DNA from: Corynebacterium sp. 74A
GTDB taxonomy: Bacteria; Actinomycetota; Actinomycetes; Mycobacteriales; Mycobacteriaceae
DNA: 64,000 bases
Reading direction: 5' to 3'
Assembly: GCF_008930665.1 (NCBI RefSeq)
Contig: NZ_PQMG01000008.1
Span: 1 to 64,000 of the forward strand
Part shown: in pieces, positions 55,238 to 64,000 of the stretch
Layout: each line of letters opens with the position of its first letter
Numbering within the stretch: the stretch's first letter is position 1
Position numbers and translations under genes: made by a program
The notes under the pieces: model-generated
Databases searched by the model: none
What the model was told of the DNA's origin: nothing
The model's input: only the letters and a program-made list of their open reading frames with translations

Positions 55238-57304
55238 ATGGCGACTAAGAATGCGTCAGCCGCTGAGGCCATACTGGCCAATCTCGGCGGACCTGAAAAC
55301 ATTGATTCGTTTACGCACTGTGCTACTCGCCTGCGTATGCAACTAGGCGACCGCTCATTGGCGGATCAAGACGCTCTCGACAATATTCCCGAAGTGATGG
55401 GCGTTGTGCCGCAGGGATCCAATGGTCTGCAAGTGATCATGGGTGGCGGCGTAGCTAACTACTACAACGACATCGTCAAGCTGCCCGGCATGGAACACAT
55501 CGCCGGCGGCGAAGGCGGCGCCTCCAAGAAGTCCGCGAAGAAGGAGTACTCCGGTGTTCGCGGCAAGTTCGGCTGGGTGGACTTCGCCTTTGAATTCCTC
55601 TCCGATACCTTCCGGCCCATCCTGTGGGCCCTGCTTGGCGCCTCGCTGATCATCACCATCTTGGTGCTGCTCGACACCGCAGGCATCCAGGCATTCGATG
55701 AACCGCTGACGGAGCAGTCCGGCGTCTATGTGCTCATGCACGCTATGTGGCGCTCGGTATTCTACTTCCTGCCGATCATGGTGGGTGCCTCCGCAGCGAA
55801 GAAGCTCGGCGCAAACGAATGGGTGGGCGCCGCAATTCCAGCCGCCTTGCTCACTCCCGAGTTCATCGGACTGAAGGACAATATCCACACCGTCGTGGAG
55901 CAAGGTGCGACCGAGGGCATCGATATCTACAAGATCGATGTCGCCGGCCTGACCTTGGTGCTCAACAACTACGGTGGACAAGTCTTCCCGCCGTTGCTGG
56001 CCGCTATCGGCCTGTTCTGGGTGGAGAAGGGCCTGAAGAAGGTCATTCCCGAAGCCGTGCAAATGGTGTTTGTGCCCTTCGTCTCCCTGTTGGTCATGAT
56101 TCCGCTGACCGCCTTCGTGGTGGGCCCCTTCGGTATCTTCATCGGTGACGGCATCGCTCGACTGTTCATGAACACCTACGAGTTCTCGCCGTTCATCCTC
56201 GCTATCATCATCCCGCTGCTGTACCCCTTCCTAGTGCCGCTGGGGCTGCACTGGCCGCTCAACGCCGTCATGCTGCAGAACATTGCCACCTTCGGCTTCG
56301 ACGTCATCCAGGGCCCCATGGGCGCATGGAACTTCGCCTGCTTCGGCCTCGTCGCTGGTGTGCTGGTGGTCTCTGTGCGTGAGCGCAACCGCCAGATGCG
56401 TCAGGTTGCCACCGGTGGTCTTGCCGCCGGCCTGCTTGGTGGTATCTCCGAGCCCAGCCTGTACGGCATCGTGCTGCGCTTCAAGAAGACCTACCTGCGA
56501 CTACTTCCTGGCTGTTTCGCCGGCGGTATCGTGATGGGCCTGTTCGGCATTAAGGCTCAGGCCTTCGTGTTCACCTCGCTGCTGACCATCCCGGCCATGA
56601 CCCCCACCTTGGGTTACGCCATCGGTTTGGCTGTCGCCTTCTTCACCTCCTTCTTCCTCGTGGTCTTCTTCGACTACCGGTCTAAGGAAGAAAAGGATGA
56701 GGTGCGCGCCCGCATCGCCGAGGACGAGGCCGATGAGTCCGCCGAGGCCTCCGCTCCGACCGCTGGTGCAGCGGAGACCGCTCCGGCTGCCGCCGCTCCT
56801 GCCGCTGGTGCAGCTGCTGCTGGCACTGCCACCGCAGTCAAGACCGAGAAGAAGGTCGAGGCTCCCTTGGACGGCACGCTGGTGCCGCTGGCCGACACTC
56901 CCGATGAGGCTTTCGCCATGGGGGCTGTAGGCAAGGGTGCGTCCATCGATCCGTCCGGCGACACCGTATACGCCCCGGGCGACGGCAAGGTCGTTATGAC
57001 CTTCCCCACCGGTCACGCCGTGGGCCTGAAGCTGGACAATGGGCTGCAGATGCTCATCCACGTGGGCCTGGACACCGTGAATATGAAGGGCGAGGGCTTT
57101 GAGGTTCTCGTAAACAAGGGCGATGTGGTCGAGGCTGGCACTCCGCTGCTGAAGTTTGACCGCGCCGCTATCGAGGCCGCCGGCTACTCGCCGATCACCC
57201 CGGTGCTGGTGACCAACCACAAGAAGCAGGGCGCTATCAACGTCGTTGCCGATTATGGCACCATTACCCACGGCACCATCTTCCTCGACGTGGAAGATAA
57301 ATAA
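55238..57304 (+). CDS. ptsG: PTS glucose-specific EIIBCA permease
   Basis: It imports and phosphorylates glucose. The protein has 688 residues in B-C-A order, like C. glutamicum PtsG. EIIB (1-85) has the phosphorylated Cys28 in THCATRLRMQ. EIIC (about 110-470) starts FAFEFLSDTFRPILWALLGA and has LLGGISEPSLYGIVLRFKKT. An Ala/Glu/Pro-rich linker (about 490-540) leads to EIIA (540-685), with the phosphorylated His608 in LQMLIHVGLDTVN. It is located between rpsA and coaE as in C. glutamicum. HPr and EI are not in the window. Confidence 0.95.
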   Translation: MATKNASAAEAILANLGGPENIDSFTHCATRLRMQLGDRSLADQDALDNIPEVMGVVPQGSNGLQVIMGGGVANYYNDIVKLPGMEHIAGGEGGASKKSAKKEYSGVRGKFGWVDFAFEFLSDTFRPILWALLGASLIITILVLLDTAGIQAFDEPLTEQSGVYVLMHAMWRSVFYFLPIMVGASAAKKLGANEWVGAAIPAALLTPEFIGLKDNIHTVVEQGATEGIDIYKIDVAGLTLVLNNYGGQVFPPLLAAIGLFWVEKGLKKVIPEAVQMVFVPFVSLLVMIPLTAFVVGPFGIFIGDGIARLFMNTYEFSPFILAIIIPLLYPFLVPLGLHWPLNAVMLQNIATFGFDVIQGPMGAWNFACFGLVAGVLVVSVRERNRQMRQVATGGLAAGLLGGISEPSLYGIVLRFKKTYLRLLPGCFAGGIVMGLFGIKAQAFVFTSLLTIPAMTPTLGYAIGLAVAFFTSFFLVVFFDYRSKEEKDEVRARIAEDEADESAEASAPTAGAAETAPAAAAPAAGAAAAGTATAVKTEKKVEAPLDGTLVPLADTPDEAFAMGAVGKGASIDPSGDTVYAPGDGKVVMTFPTGHAVGLKLDNGLQMLIHVGLDTVNMKGEGFEVLVNKGDVVEAGTPLLKFDRAAIEAAGYSPITPVLVTNHKKQGAINVVADYGTITHGTIFLDVEDK

Positions 57305-57371
57305 GCCTCAGGCTTAAAGCTTCGCTCCTCTCGCCTCAGCCCGCCTAGCGGGCAGCGATGAGCACACAATC

Positions 57372-57404
57372 AAGGGGCGCTGCGATCACGCAGCGCCCCT
57401 TGTC
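57372..57404 (+). terminator. Terminator after ptsG
   Basis: AAGGGGCGCTGCG (57372-57384) pairs perfectly with CGCAGCGCCCCTT (57389-57401) around a 4-nt loop. It lies between convergent ptsG and the dehydrogenase gene. Confidence 0.88.
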
Positions 57405-57416
57405 GTGTGTCTGGAT

Positions 57417-57428
57417 GGGGGGGGGGGG
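57417..57428. repeat. Poly-G tract, 12 residues
   Basis: Twelve consecutive G residues follow the ptsG terminator and lie 27 bp from the 3' end of the convergent dehydrogenase gene. Confidence 0.85.
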
Positions 57429-57454
57429 AGGACACGCCCCTCGTGGGGCAAGTC

Positions 57455-58420
57455 CTAGGTGGCCTGGGCGGCGGTGATGGCGGTGCGAATCGCCGCCACC
57501 GAGCGCTCCAATGCGGCCTCTTCCCAATCGTTGAGCGAGACAGCGAAGCGTCGCTCGGCGCCGCCTCGACCCAGCAGGGTGGGCATGGAGAACGCCACAT
57601 CGCCATCGAAACCATACTCGCCACGGGCGGTGGTGCAGGCCGGCACGATCACCTTTTCATCGAGCAAGACGTGCCGCGCCATGAGTACCGCGGACTGCGC
57701 CACACCGGCATTGGTCCAGCCCTTGGAGTTTAATACCTCGTAGGCGGCCTGGACGGTGTCCTCGGCGAGACGCTCCGGATCGAGATGCACCCCAGTAAAG
57801 GTCTGTTCCAGCTCGGCGACGGACAATCCGCCCACGCTCAGATGCGAGAGCACGGGAAAAGCGGACAGGCCGTGCTCGCCCATCATGTAGCCGCTGACGC
57901 TCAGCGGGGACACCCCGAGCTTGTCCGCAACTATTCTGCGTAGTCGCGCAGAGTCAAGCATGGTGCCGGTACCGAAGATTCTTCCGGCGGGGTAGTCGAA
58001 TTCATTTTCCGCAACGTAAAGGGTGGTGTCCAAGGGATTGGTGATCATGATGACCACCGCATCGCGGGTGTAGTCCACCACCTGTTTCATCACGTCGCGG
58101 ATCAGTGCCGCGTTAATGGCGGCAAGCTCGGCACGATCAGGAGTGCTGTTCTCCGCGGAAGGAATGATGGAGGGGCCGGCAGCGCAGATAATGACATCCG
58201 CGTCGGCGCAGTCGCTATAGTCTCCAGCGCGCACTGCTGTGGATGTCATGGAACTCAGGGCGGTAGCGTGATGCTGATCTAGGGCCTCGCCGTGGGCCAC
58301 CCCCTCGGCGATGTCGATCGTGACGACCTCGCCGAAGAGCCCCATCTTCATCGCGTCAGCGAGCACATAGCTTCCCACGTGCCCGACTCCGATCACCACG
58401 AGCTTGTGTGGCGACACCAT
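57455..58420 (-). CDS. L-lactate/malate dehydrogenase-family oxidoreductase
   Basis: The protein has 321 residues. The NAD motif is VIGVGHVGSYV (residues 9-19) with acidic Asp in VVTIDIAEG. The substrate Arg is in STPDRAELAAIN, and the catalytic His in GYMMGEHGLSAFPVLS, where Leu replaces the usual Asp/Asn after GEHG. The specificity loop (AAGPSIIPSAENSTPDR) is neither clearly LDH nor MDH. An L-2-hydroxycarboxylate (hydroxyisocaproate-type) dehydrogenase is a fair alternative. GAGGA precedes the ATG. As I recall, C. glutamicum has no such gene between ptsG and coaE, so it is probably an insertion here. Confidence 0.8.
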   Translation of the reverse strand: MVSPHKLVVIGVGHVGSYVLADAMKMGLFGEVVTIDIAEGVAHGEALDQHHATALSSMTSTAVRAGDYSDCADADVIICAAGPSIIPSAENSTPDRAELAAINAALIRDVMKQVVDYTRDAVVIMITNPLDTTLYVAENEFDYPAGRIFGTGTMLDSARLRRIVADKLGVSPLSVSGYMMGEHGLSAFPVLSHLSVGGLSVAELEQTFTGVHLDPERLAEDTVQAAYEVLNSKGWTNAGVAQSAVLMARHVLLDEKVIVPACTTARGEYGFDGDVAFSMPTLLGRGGAERRFAVSLNDWEEAALERSVAAIRTAITAAQAT

Positions 58421-58489
58421 ATGTGTCCTCGTCTTTCTCTCGACCGTAGTATGTACCGGCTCAAGCTTACGCCCGTAGACTGAGACACC

Positions 58490-59089
58490 ATGACGATCAT
58501 TGGCATCACAGGCGGCATCGGCTCTGGGAAGTCCACAGCGACGGCGATCCTCAAGGACAAGGGGGCATTCATTATCGACGCAGACCTCATCGCACGAGAG
58601 ATCGTCGAACCCGGACAGCCGGCACTCGCGGAACTCGCAGCCGAGTTTGGCGAGGATATTCTCGACGATTCTGGGGTACTACGCAGAAGAGTTCTCGCGC
58701 AGCGAGCCTTCGTGGATGAAAAGCGAACCGAGCGCCTCAACGCAATCACCCACCCGCGCATCGCCGAGCGCACCCGCGAGCTCTTCGCCGAAGCAGCGGA
58801 GAGTGGAGCAGAGGTCATCGTGCACGATTCGGCGCTGCTCATCGAACTCGGACTCGATCGCGCGGTGGATATCACCGCGGTGGTCTCCGCCCCAGAGGAG
58901 CTGCGCCTGCAGCGTCTCGTCGATAAGCGAGGACTGGATGAACAGGATGCGCGTCATCGTATTGCGCGGCAGATGGGGGAGCAGGAGCGCTGCGCGGCGG
59001 CGGATGTGGTGCTGGATAATTCCGGGACAATAGACGAGTTGGCCGCCCAGGTTGAGCAGCTATGGGAGCGGGTCAACACGGGCGGGTAG
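58490..59089 (+). CDS. coaE: Dephospho-CoA kinase
   Basis: It performs the last step of CoA synthesis. The protein has 199 residues. The P-loop is [14 protein letters not shown] (residues 7-20), followed by DADLIAREI, and the lid region is [13 protein letters not shown]. It is the short, single-domain form. TAGACT (58476-58481) is 8 nt before the ATG, so it is leaderless. Its TAG stop also forms the start of the uvrB -10 element. A copy of CTTATCGAC (as GTCGATAAG) lies at 58919-58927. Confidence 0.95.
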   Translation: MTIIGITGGIGSGKSTATAILKDKGAFIIDADLIAREIVEPGQPALAELAAEFGEDILDDSGVLRRRVLAQRAFVDEKRTERLNAITHPRIAERTRELFAEAAESGAEVIVHDSALLIELGLDRAVDITAVVSAPEELRLQRLVDKRGLDEQDARHRIARQMGEQERCAAADVVLDNSGTIDELAAQVEQLWERVNTGG

Positions 59090-59099
59090 TCTCGAGGCT
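59087..59099 (+). promoter_or_regulatory. uvrB -10 overlapping the coaE stop codon
   Basis: TAGTCT (59087-59092) begins with the coaE stop codon TAG and lies exactly 7 nt before the uvrB ATG at 59100, predicting a leaderless uvrB mRNA. Confidence 0.6.
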
Positions 59100-61202
<2,103 letters not shown>

Positions 61203-61404
61203 TACCCGGTGTTGTGGTTCGATGCTGCGGCTATGCGCTGCGCCCAAGTGCTGCGCCGCTTATCGACGCCGCCCTTTCTTCTCTGCACCGTCCCGGCGAG
61301 CGGCACAACGACGCTCACCTTGGGGCCGAGGCGGACGCGTCGGTGGTAACCTAAAGTCCAACAGCAAATACAACCTAGGTATGTGTTAAAGGGGTTCTTT
61401 GTCG

Positions 61405-61848
61405 ATGAACGAAAACTACCAGACCATCGTCGTGGGTACCGACGGCTCCAAGTCTTCGCTACTGGCCGTTGAGCGTGCTGCCTCCATTGCCGCGGCGTTC
61501 GACGCCACCTTGGTCATCGGTTCCGCCTACTACGAGAGCACGGAAGAAGCCTCCAAGACTCTCCGCCAGGACTCCGTCACCGTTCTCGGTAATGATCCGG
61601 CACAGAAGAACCTCGACAGCGCCGCCGAGGTGGCCAAGAAGGTCGGTGCCACCAAGATCGAGACCGCGCTGAAGGCCGGCACCCCAGTGCAGGCACTGAT
61701 GGGCATCGTTAACGAGTACACGGCAGATCTGCTCATCGTCGGCAACCGCGGCATCAACTCCCTCACCGGCCGCCTGCTGGGCTCCGTGCCCGCCGATGTG
61801 GCCCGCCAGTCTGACTGCGATGTGATGATCGTTCACACCGTCAGCTAA
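61405..61848 (+). CDS. Universal stress protein (UspA family)
   Basis: The protein has 147 residues and a single Usp domain. The nucleotide-binding motif GNRGINSLTGRLLGSV (G-2x-G-9x-G(S/T) type) is near the C-terminus and VVGTDGSKSSLLAVERA is at the N-terminus, so it should bind ATP. AAAGGGG (61388-61394) is 10 nt before ATG 61405; a TTG at 61399 is too close to it. The gap between uvrB and this gene holds a copy of GCTTATCGACGCCGCC (61258 region). Confidence 0.9.
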   Translation: MNENYQTIVVGTDGSKSSLLAVERAASIAAAFDATLVIGSAYYESTEEASKTLRQDSVTVLGNDPAQKNLDSAAEVAKKVGATKIETALKAGTPVQALMGIVNEYTADLLIVGNRGINSLTGRLLGSVPADVARQSDCDVMIVHTVS

Positions 61849-61863
61849 GCGCTATACCACTGA

Positions 61864-61894
61864 AAAGCACCCGCCCGAAAAGGGCGGGTGCTTT
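61864..61894. terminator. Bidirectional terminator after usp
   Basis: AAAGCACCCGCCC pairs perfectly with GGGCGGGTGCTTT around a GAAAA loop, with A-run and T-run on either side. It serves usp and the convergent HelR-like gene. A dispersed motif copy (GTGCTACTACGCATCAGAG) follows at 61896. Confidence 0.9.
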
Positions 61895-61907
61895 GTGCTA
61901 CTACGCA

Positions 61908-64000
61908 TCAGAGCTCTGCATAGGCGGCAGCAACGTCTGCGATGCTCGCGCCCACGACCGTCACCGTCTGGGTAGCGCGACTCAACGCCACATAAAGATC
62001 GTTCAGCCCCCGTGCCGACCCCGCTGCGATGGCCTCCGGCTCGACCACGATAACGTGGTCAAACTCTAATCCCTTGACCTCATCGACGCTGCGGGCCTCA
62101 TCCATATCCTGCAGGTCGGCGCGCGTGTCGAGAACCTCCGGGGCGGCGACGACGGCCACCATCCGCTCCGGATGTTCCTCCTTGAGTGCTTTCACAATGC
62201 GGCGCACAGAGGCCTCCTTGGGAAGCTGCGTGACTGCATCATCGACATCGCGCACCGACTGTGCGGGCTGTTGCTCTGGGGCGATGAGCGGCAAGAGTGT
62301 CTGCGCCAGCTCCATGATCGTCGCCGGAGTACGGTAATTCACGGTCAATTCGTGGTGGCGTACCCGCGAGCCGACGAACTCGGCGAAGGTCTCCGCCCAG
62401 CTATCCGCGCCAGCGGGGGAGCCAGTTTGGGCGGTATCGCCCACAATGGTCATCCACCGGCTCGGCACCCGGCGAAACACCATCCGCCACTCCATCTCGG
62501 AGAGCTCCTGGGCTTCGTCCACCACCACGTGGCCAAAGGCCCACGTGTGATCAGCACGGGCCTTTTCCGCCGTGGAGCGATTATCGCGCACCTGCTGCCG
62601 CTGCGCGAGAGTCTCGGCATCGACCACGTCGTGGGCGGAGAGCACCTCGGCATCGAACTCATCGTCCAAGTCCGAGTTGGCGGAGCCGATGAGAATATCC
62701 AGCGCATCTTGGGCGTCGTCAATTTGTTGCCGCCACCGCTGCTCGGCCTGCTCTGCCGACTCTTCGGGGTTGTCGATGCCGATGATCAGCGAGAGCTCGT
62801 CGAGGAGTGCGGCATCGGCTGGGGTCCACGCGATCACCGCATCGTCGAGCGTGTCCGGATCATAGCCTGGCCGGAACAATCCTTCGATGGTGGCCTCGTC
62901 ATAGTCGGCGGCCACATCGGTGAGACGATCGTGGTCGCAGGTGAGTTCCGCGAGCACCTGTTGAGGGCTCAGCCGCGGCCAGAGAGTGTCGATGATCTCG
63001 AGGACCTGTGCCTCCTCACTGAGATCATCGTGCAATTGGGCGATATCCGCGGCAGAAAGTAGATTCTCCTGCCCCAAGGGATCGGCACCGATCACCTCGG
63101 CCATGTGCTCGGCCAGCAGCTCGAGCAGCCTATCGGCAAAAATTGGCTGGGCGCGGTTATGCGGCTTGCGCGAGCGTCGGGCGCGAGTGCGCGCCTTTTT
63201 CACCATGGCCGGGGTGATACGCAGCGACACCCCATCCACGGTGAGAGGAATCTCCTCAGCGGGCACCTGCTGATAGGCCTTGACCGCCTCGCGCAGAATA
63301 TAGGCCATCTCCGAGGAGCCCTTGATCTCCTTGGCCAGGAGGGTGTCTTGGCCGGTGGGAGTGACCGAAGGATAGAGCTCTCCAATGGTGGAGAGAACCA
63401 CGCCAGTTTCGCCGAGCTCTGGCAGCACCCGCGAAATATAGTCCAGGAAGCGACGGTTCGGCCCCACAATGAGCACGCCGGTCTTGGCCAGTTGTTCGCG
63501 CCAGGTATAGAGCAGATAGGCCACACGGTGTAGCGCCACCGCTGTCTTGCCGGTGCCGGGGCCGCCATCGACCACCATCACGCCGCGGTTGTTATCGCGG
63601 ATAATGGTGTCTTGTTCTCGCTGGATCGTTTCCACGATGGTGTTCATGTGGCCAGAGCGGGCAGCATTGAGCGCCTGCGCCAAAGCGGCCTCACCAGCGA
63701 TATCGGCGGGAGCGTCTCCATCGGATGTGGCAGGGGACTGGCCCACAAGCCGTTCCTCATCGACTGCTGTGACGGTACGCCCGCGGGTGCGGATATGGCG
63801 GCGACGGTGCACCCCCGCCGGGTTGACGGTGGTGGCCAGATAGAAGGGGCGTGCCATGGGGGCGCGCCAATCGAGAAGCAAAGAGCGATAATTATCGGCG
63901 GCGTCTTGGACTCCCATACGCCCGATATATCGACGATCCACGCGCTGCCCATCGAGCTCAATGGGATCGTCGGGGTCGGCATCATCGACGTCAATACGGC
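61908..64000 (-). CDS. helR: HelD/HelR-type UvrD-like ATPase, N-terminus cut by window edge
   Basis: The minus frame is open from the right edge to the stop at 61908 (about 697 codons), so the start is missing. Near the start of the visible part DRRYIGRMGVQDA and LLLDWRAPMARPFY are the N-terminal signature of HelD-type proteins. Walker A is VVDGGPGTGKTAVALHRVAYLLYTW with the first helicase domain split by a long insertion (about 250 residues). The late motifs are HVVVDEAQELSEMEW and DEVKGLEFDHVIVVEPEA. HelD/HelR pulls RNA polymerase off DNA or clamps it, and in actinobacteria it can give rifamycin tolerance. The TGA stop lies inside a copy of the dispersed motif. Confidence 0.88.
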   Translation of the reverse strand, partial: RIDVDDADPDDPIELDGQRVDRRYIGRMGVQDAADNYRSLLLDWRAPMARPFYLATTVNPAGVHRRRHIRTRGRTVTAVDEERLVGQSPATSDGDAPADIAGEAALAQALNAARSGHMNTIVETIQREQDTIIRDNNRGVMVVDGGPGTGKTAVALHRVAYLLYTWREQLAKTGVLIVGPNRRFLDYISRVLPELGETGVVLSTIGELYPSVTPTGQDTLLAKEIKGSSEMAYILREAVKAYQQVPAEEIPLTVDGVSLRITPAMVKKARTRARRSRKPHNRAQPIFADRLLELLAEHMAEVIGADPLGQENLLSAADIAQLHDDLSEEAQVLEIIDTLWPRLSPQQVLAELTCDHDRLTDVAADYDEATIEGLFRPGYDPDTLDDAVIAWTPADAALLDELSLIIGIDNPEESAEQAEQRWRQQIDDAQDALDILIGSANSDLDDEFDAEVLSAHDVVDAETLAQRQQVRDNRSTAEKARADHTWAFGHVVVDEAQELSEMEWRMVFRRVPSRWMTIVGDTAQTGSPAGADSWAETFAEFVGSRVRHHELTVNYRTPATIMELAQTLLPLIAPEQQPAQSVRDVDDAVTQLPKEASVRRIVKALKEEHPERMVAVVAAPEVLDTRADLQDMDEARSVDEVKGLEFDHVIVVEPEAIAAGSARGLNDLYVALSRATQTVTVVGASIADVAAAYAEL

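Overview
The window is chromosomal DNA of a high-GC actinobacterium, almost certainly a Corynebacterium. Many neighbourhoods match the Corynebacterium glutamicum chromosome as I remember it: mscCG-ilvBNC, serA-leuB, odx-entC/gltX, tRNA-Gln/tRNA-Glu, ltbR-leuCD, gpsA-ddl-thiL, recG-rsmD-coaD, an amino acid ABC transporter, polA-rpsA-ptsG-coaE-uvrB. PtsG, LeuC and Odx are recognisable as corynebacterial from their sequences. I do not name a species. I see no insertion sequence, prophage, CRISPR array or rRNA.

Layout. 1-5.7 kb: a MscCG-type channel (cut by the left edge), then the branched-chain amino acid operon ilvBNC behind a leader-peptide attenuator. 5.7-10.7 kb: a His-rich zinc/cation efflux protein, a DUF262 GmrSD-like nuclease homologue with a changed active-site motif, and a secreted lipoprotein with a structured 5' leader. 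10.8-18.1 kb: serA, an unknown gene, leuB, a cNMP/CBS/DUF294 signalling protein with a DnaQ-like exonuclease, and an oxaloacetate-decarboxylase-like protein. 18.2-25 kb: isochorismate synthase, gltX, tRNA-Gln and two identical tRNA-Glu genes that bracket a Rieske lipoprotein and a NiaP-type transporter. 24.3-30 kb: ltbR with its operator, leuCD, mutT1 and selO. 30-38.4 kb: gpsA, ddl, a cobalamin riboswitch with a btuCDF-like importer, a DUF3515 protein, thiL and ung. 38.4-44.4 kb: a DAK2/FakA-like protein, recG, a tiny biotinyl-like protein, rsmD, coaD and a TauE/SafE permease. 44.4-48.2 kb: an amino acid ABC importer and a DUF368 (PopT-like) lipid-carrier translocase. 48.4-64 kb: tRNA-Leu, polA, an AEC transporter with a methyltransferase, rpsA, ptsG, an LDH/MDH-family dehydrogenase, coaE, uvrB, a universal stress protein, and a HelD/HelR-type ATPase cut by the right edge.

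How the genes work together. Three biosynthetic blocks (ilvBNC, leuB, leuCD/ltbR) cover most of valine, isoleucine and leucine synthesis and are controlled by an attenuator and an IclR operator. polA, uvrB, recG, ung, mutT1 and the DnaQ-like protein form a scattered repair set. About twenty genes have a TANNNT -10 hexamer 6-8 nt before the start codon and so look leaderless.

The most unusual feature runs through the whole window. Two short sequences are dispersed on both strands, in genes and between them, far above chance by hand count: ACTACGCA (about 33 copies; core CTACGCA about 40; fullest form TGCTACTACGCAGCAG) and CTTATCGAC (18 copies; fullest form GCGCTTATCGACGCC). They resemble DNA-uptake-tag families in distribution, and I know of no description of such tags in corynebacteria.
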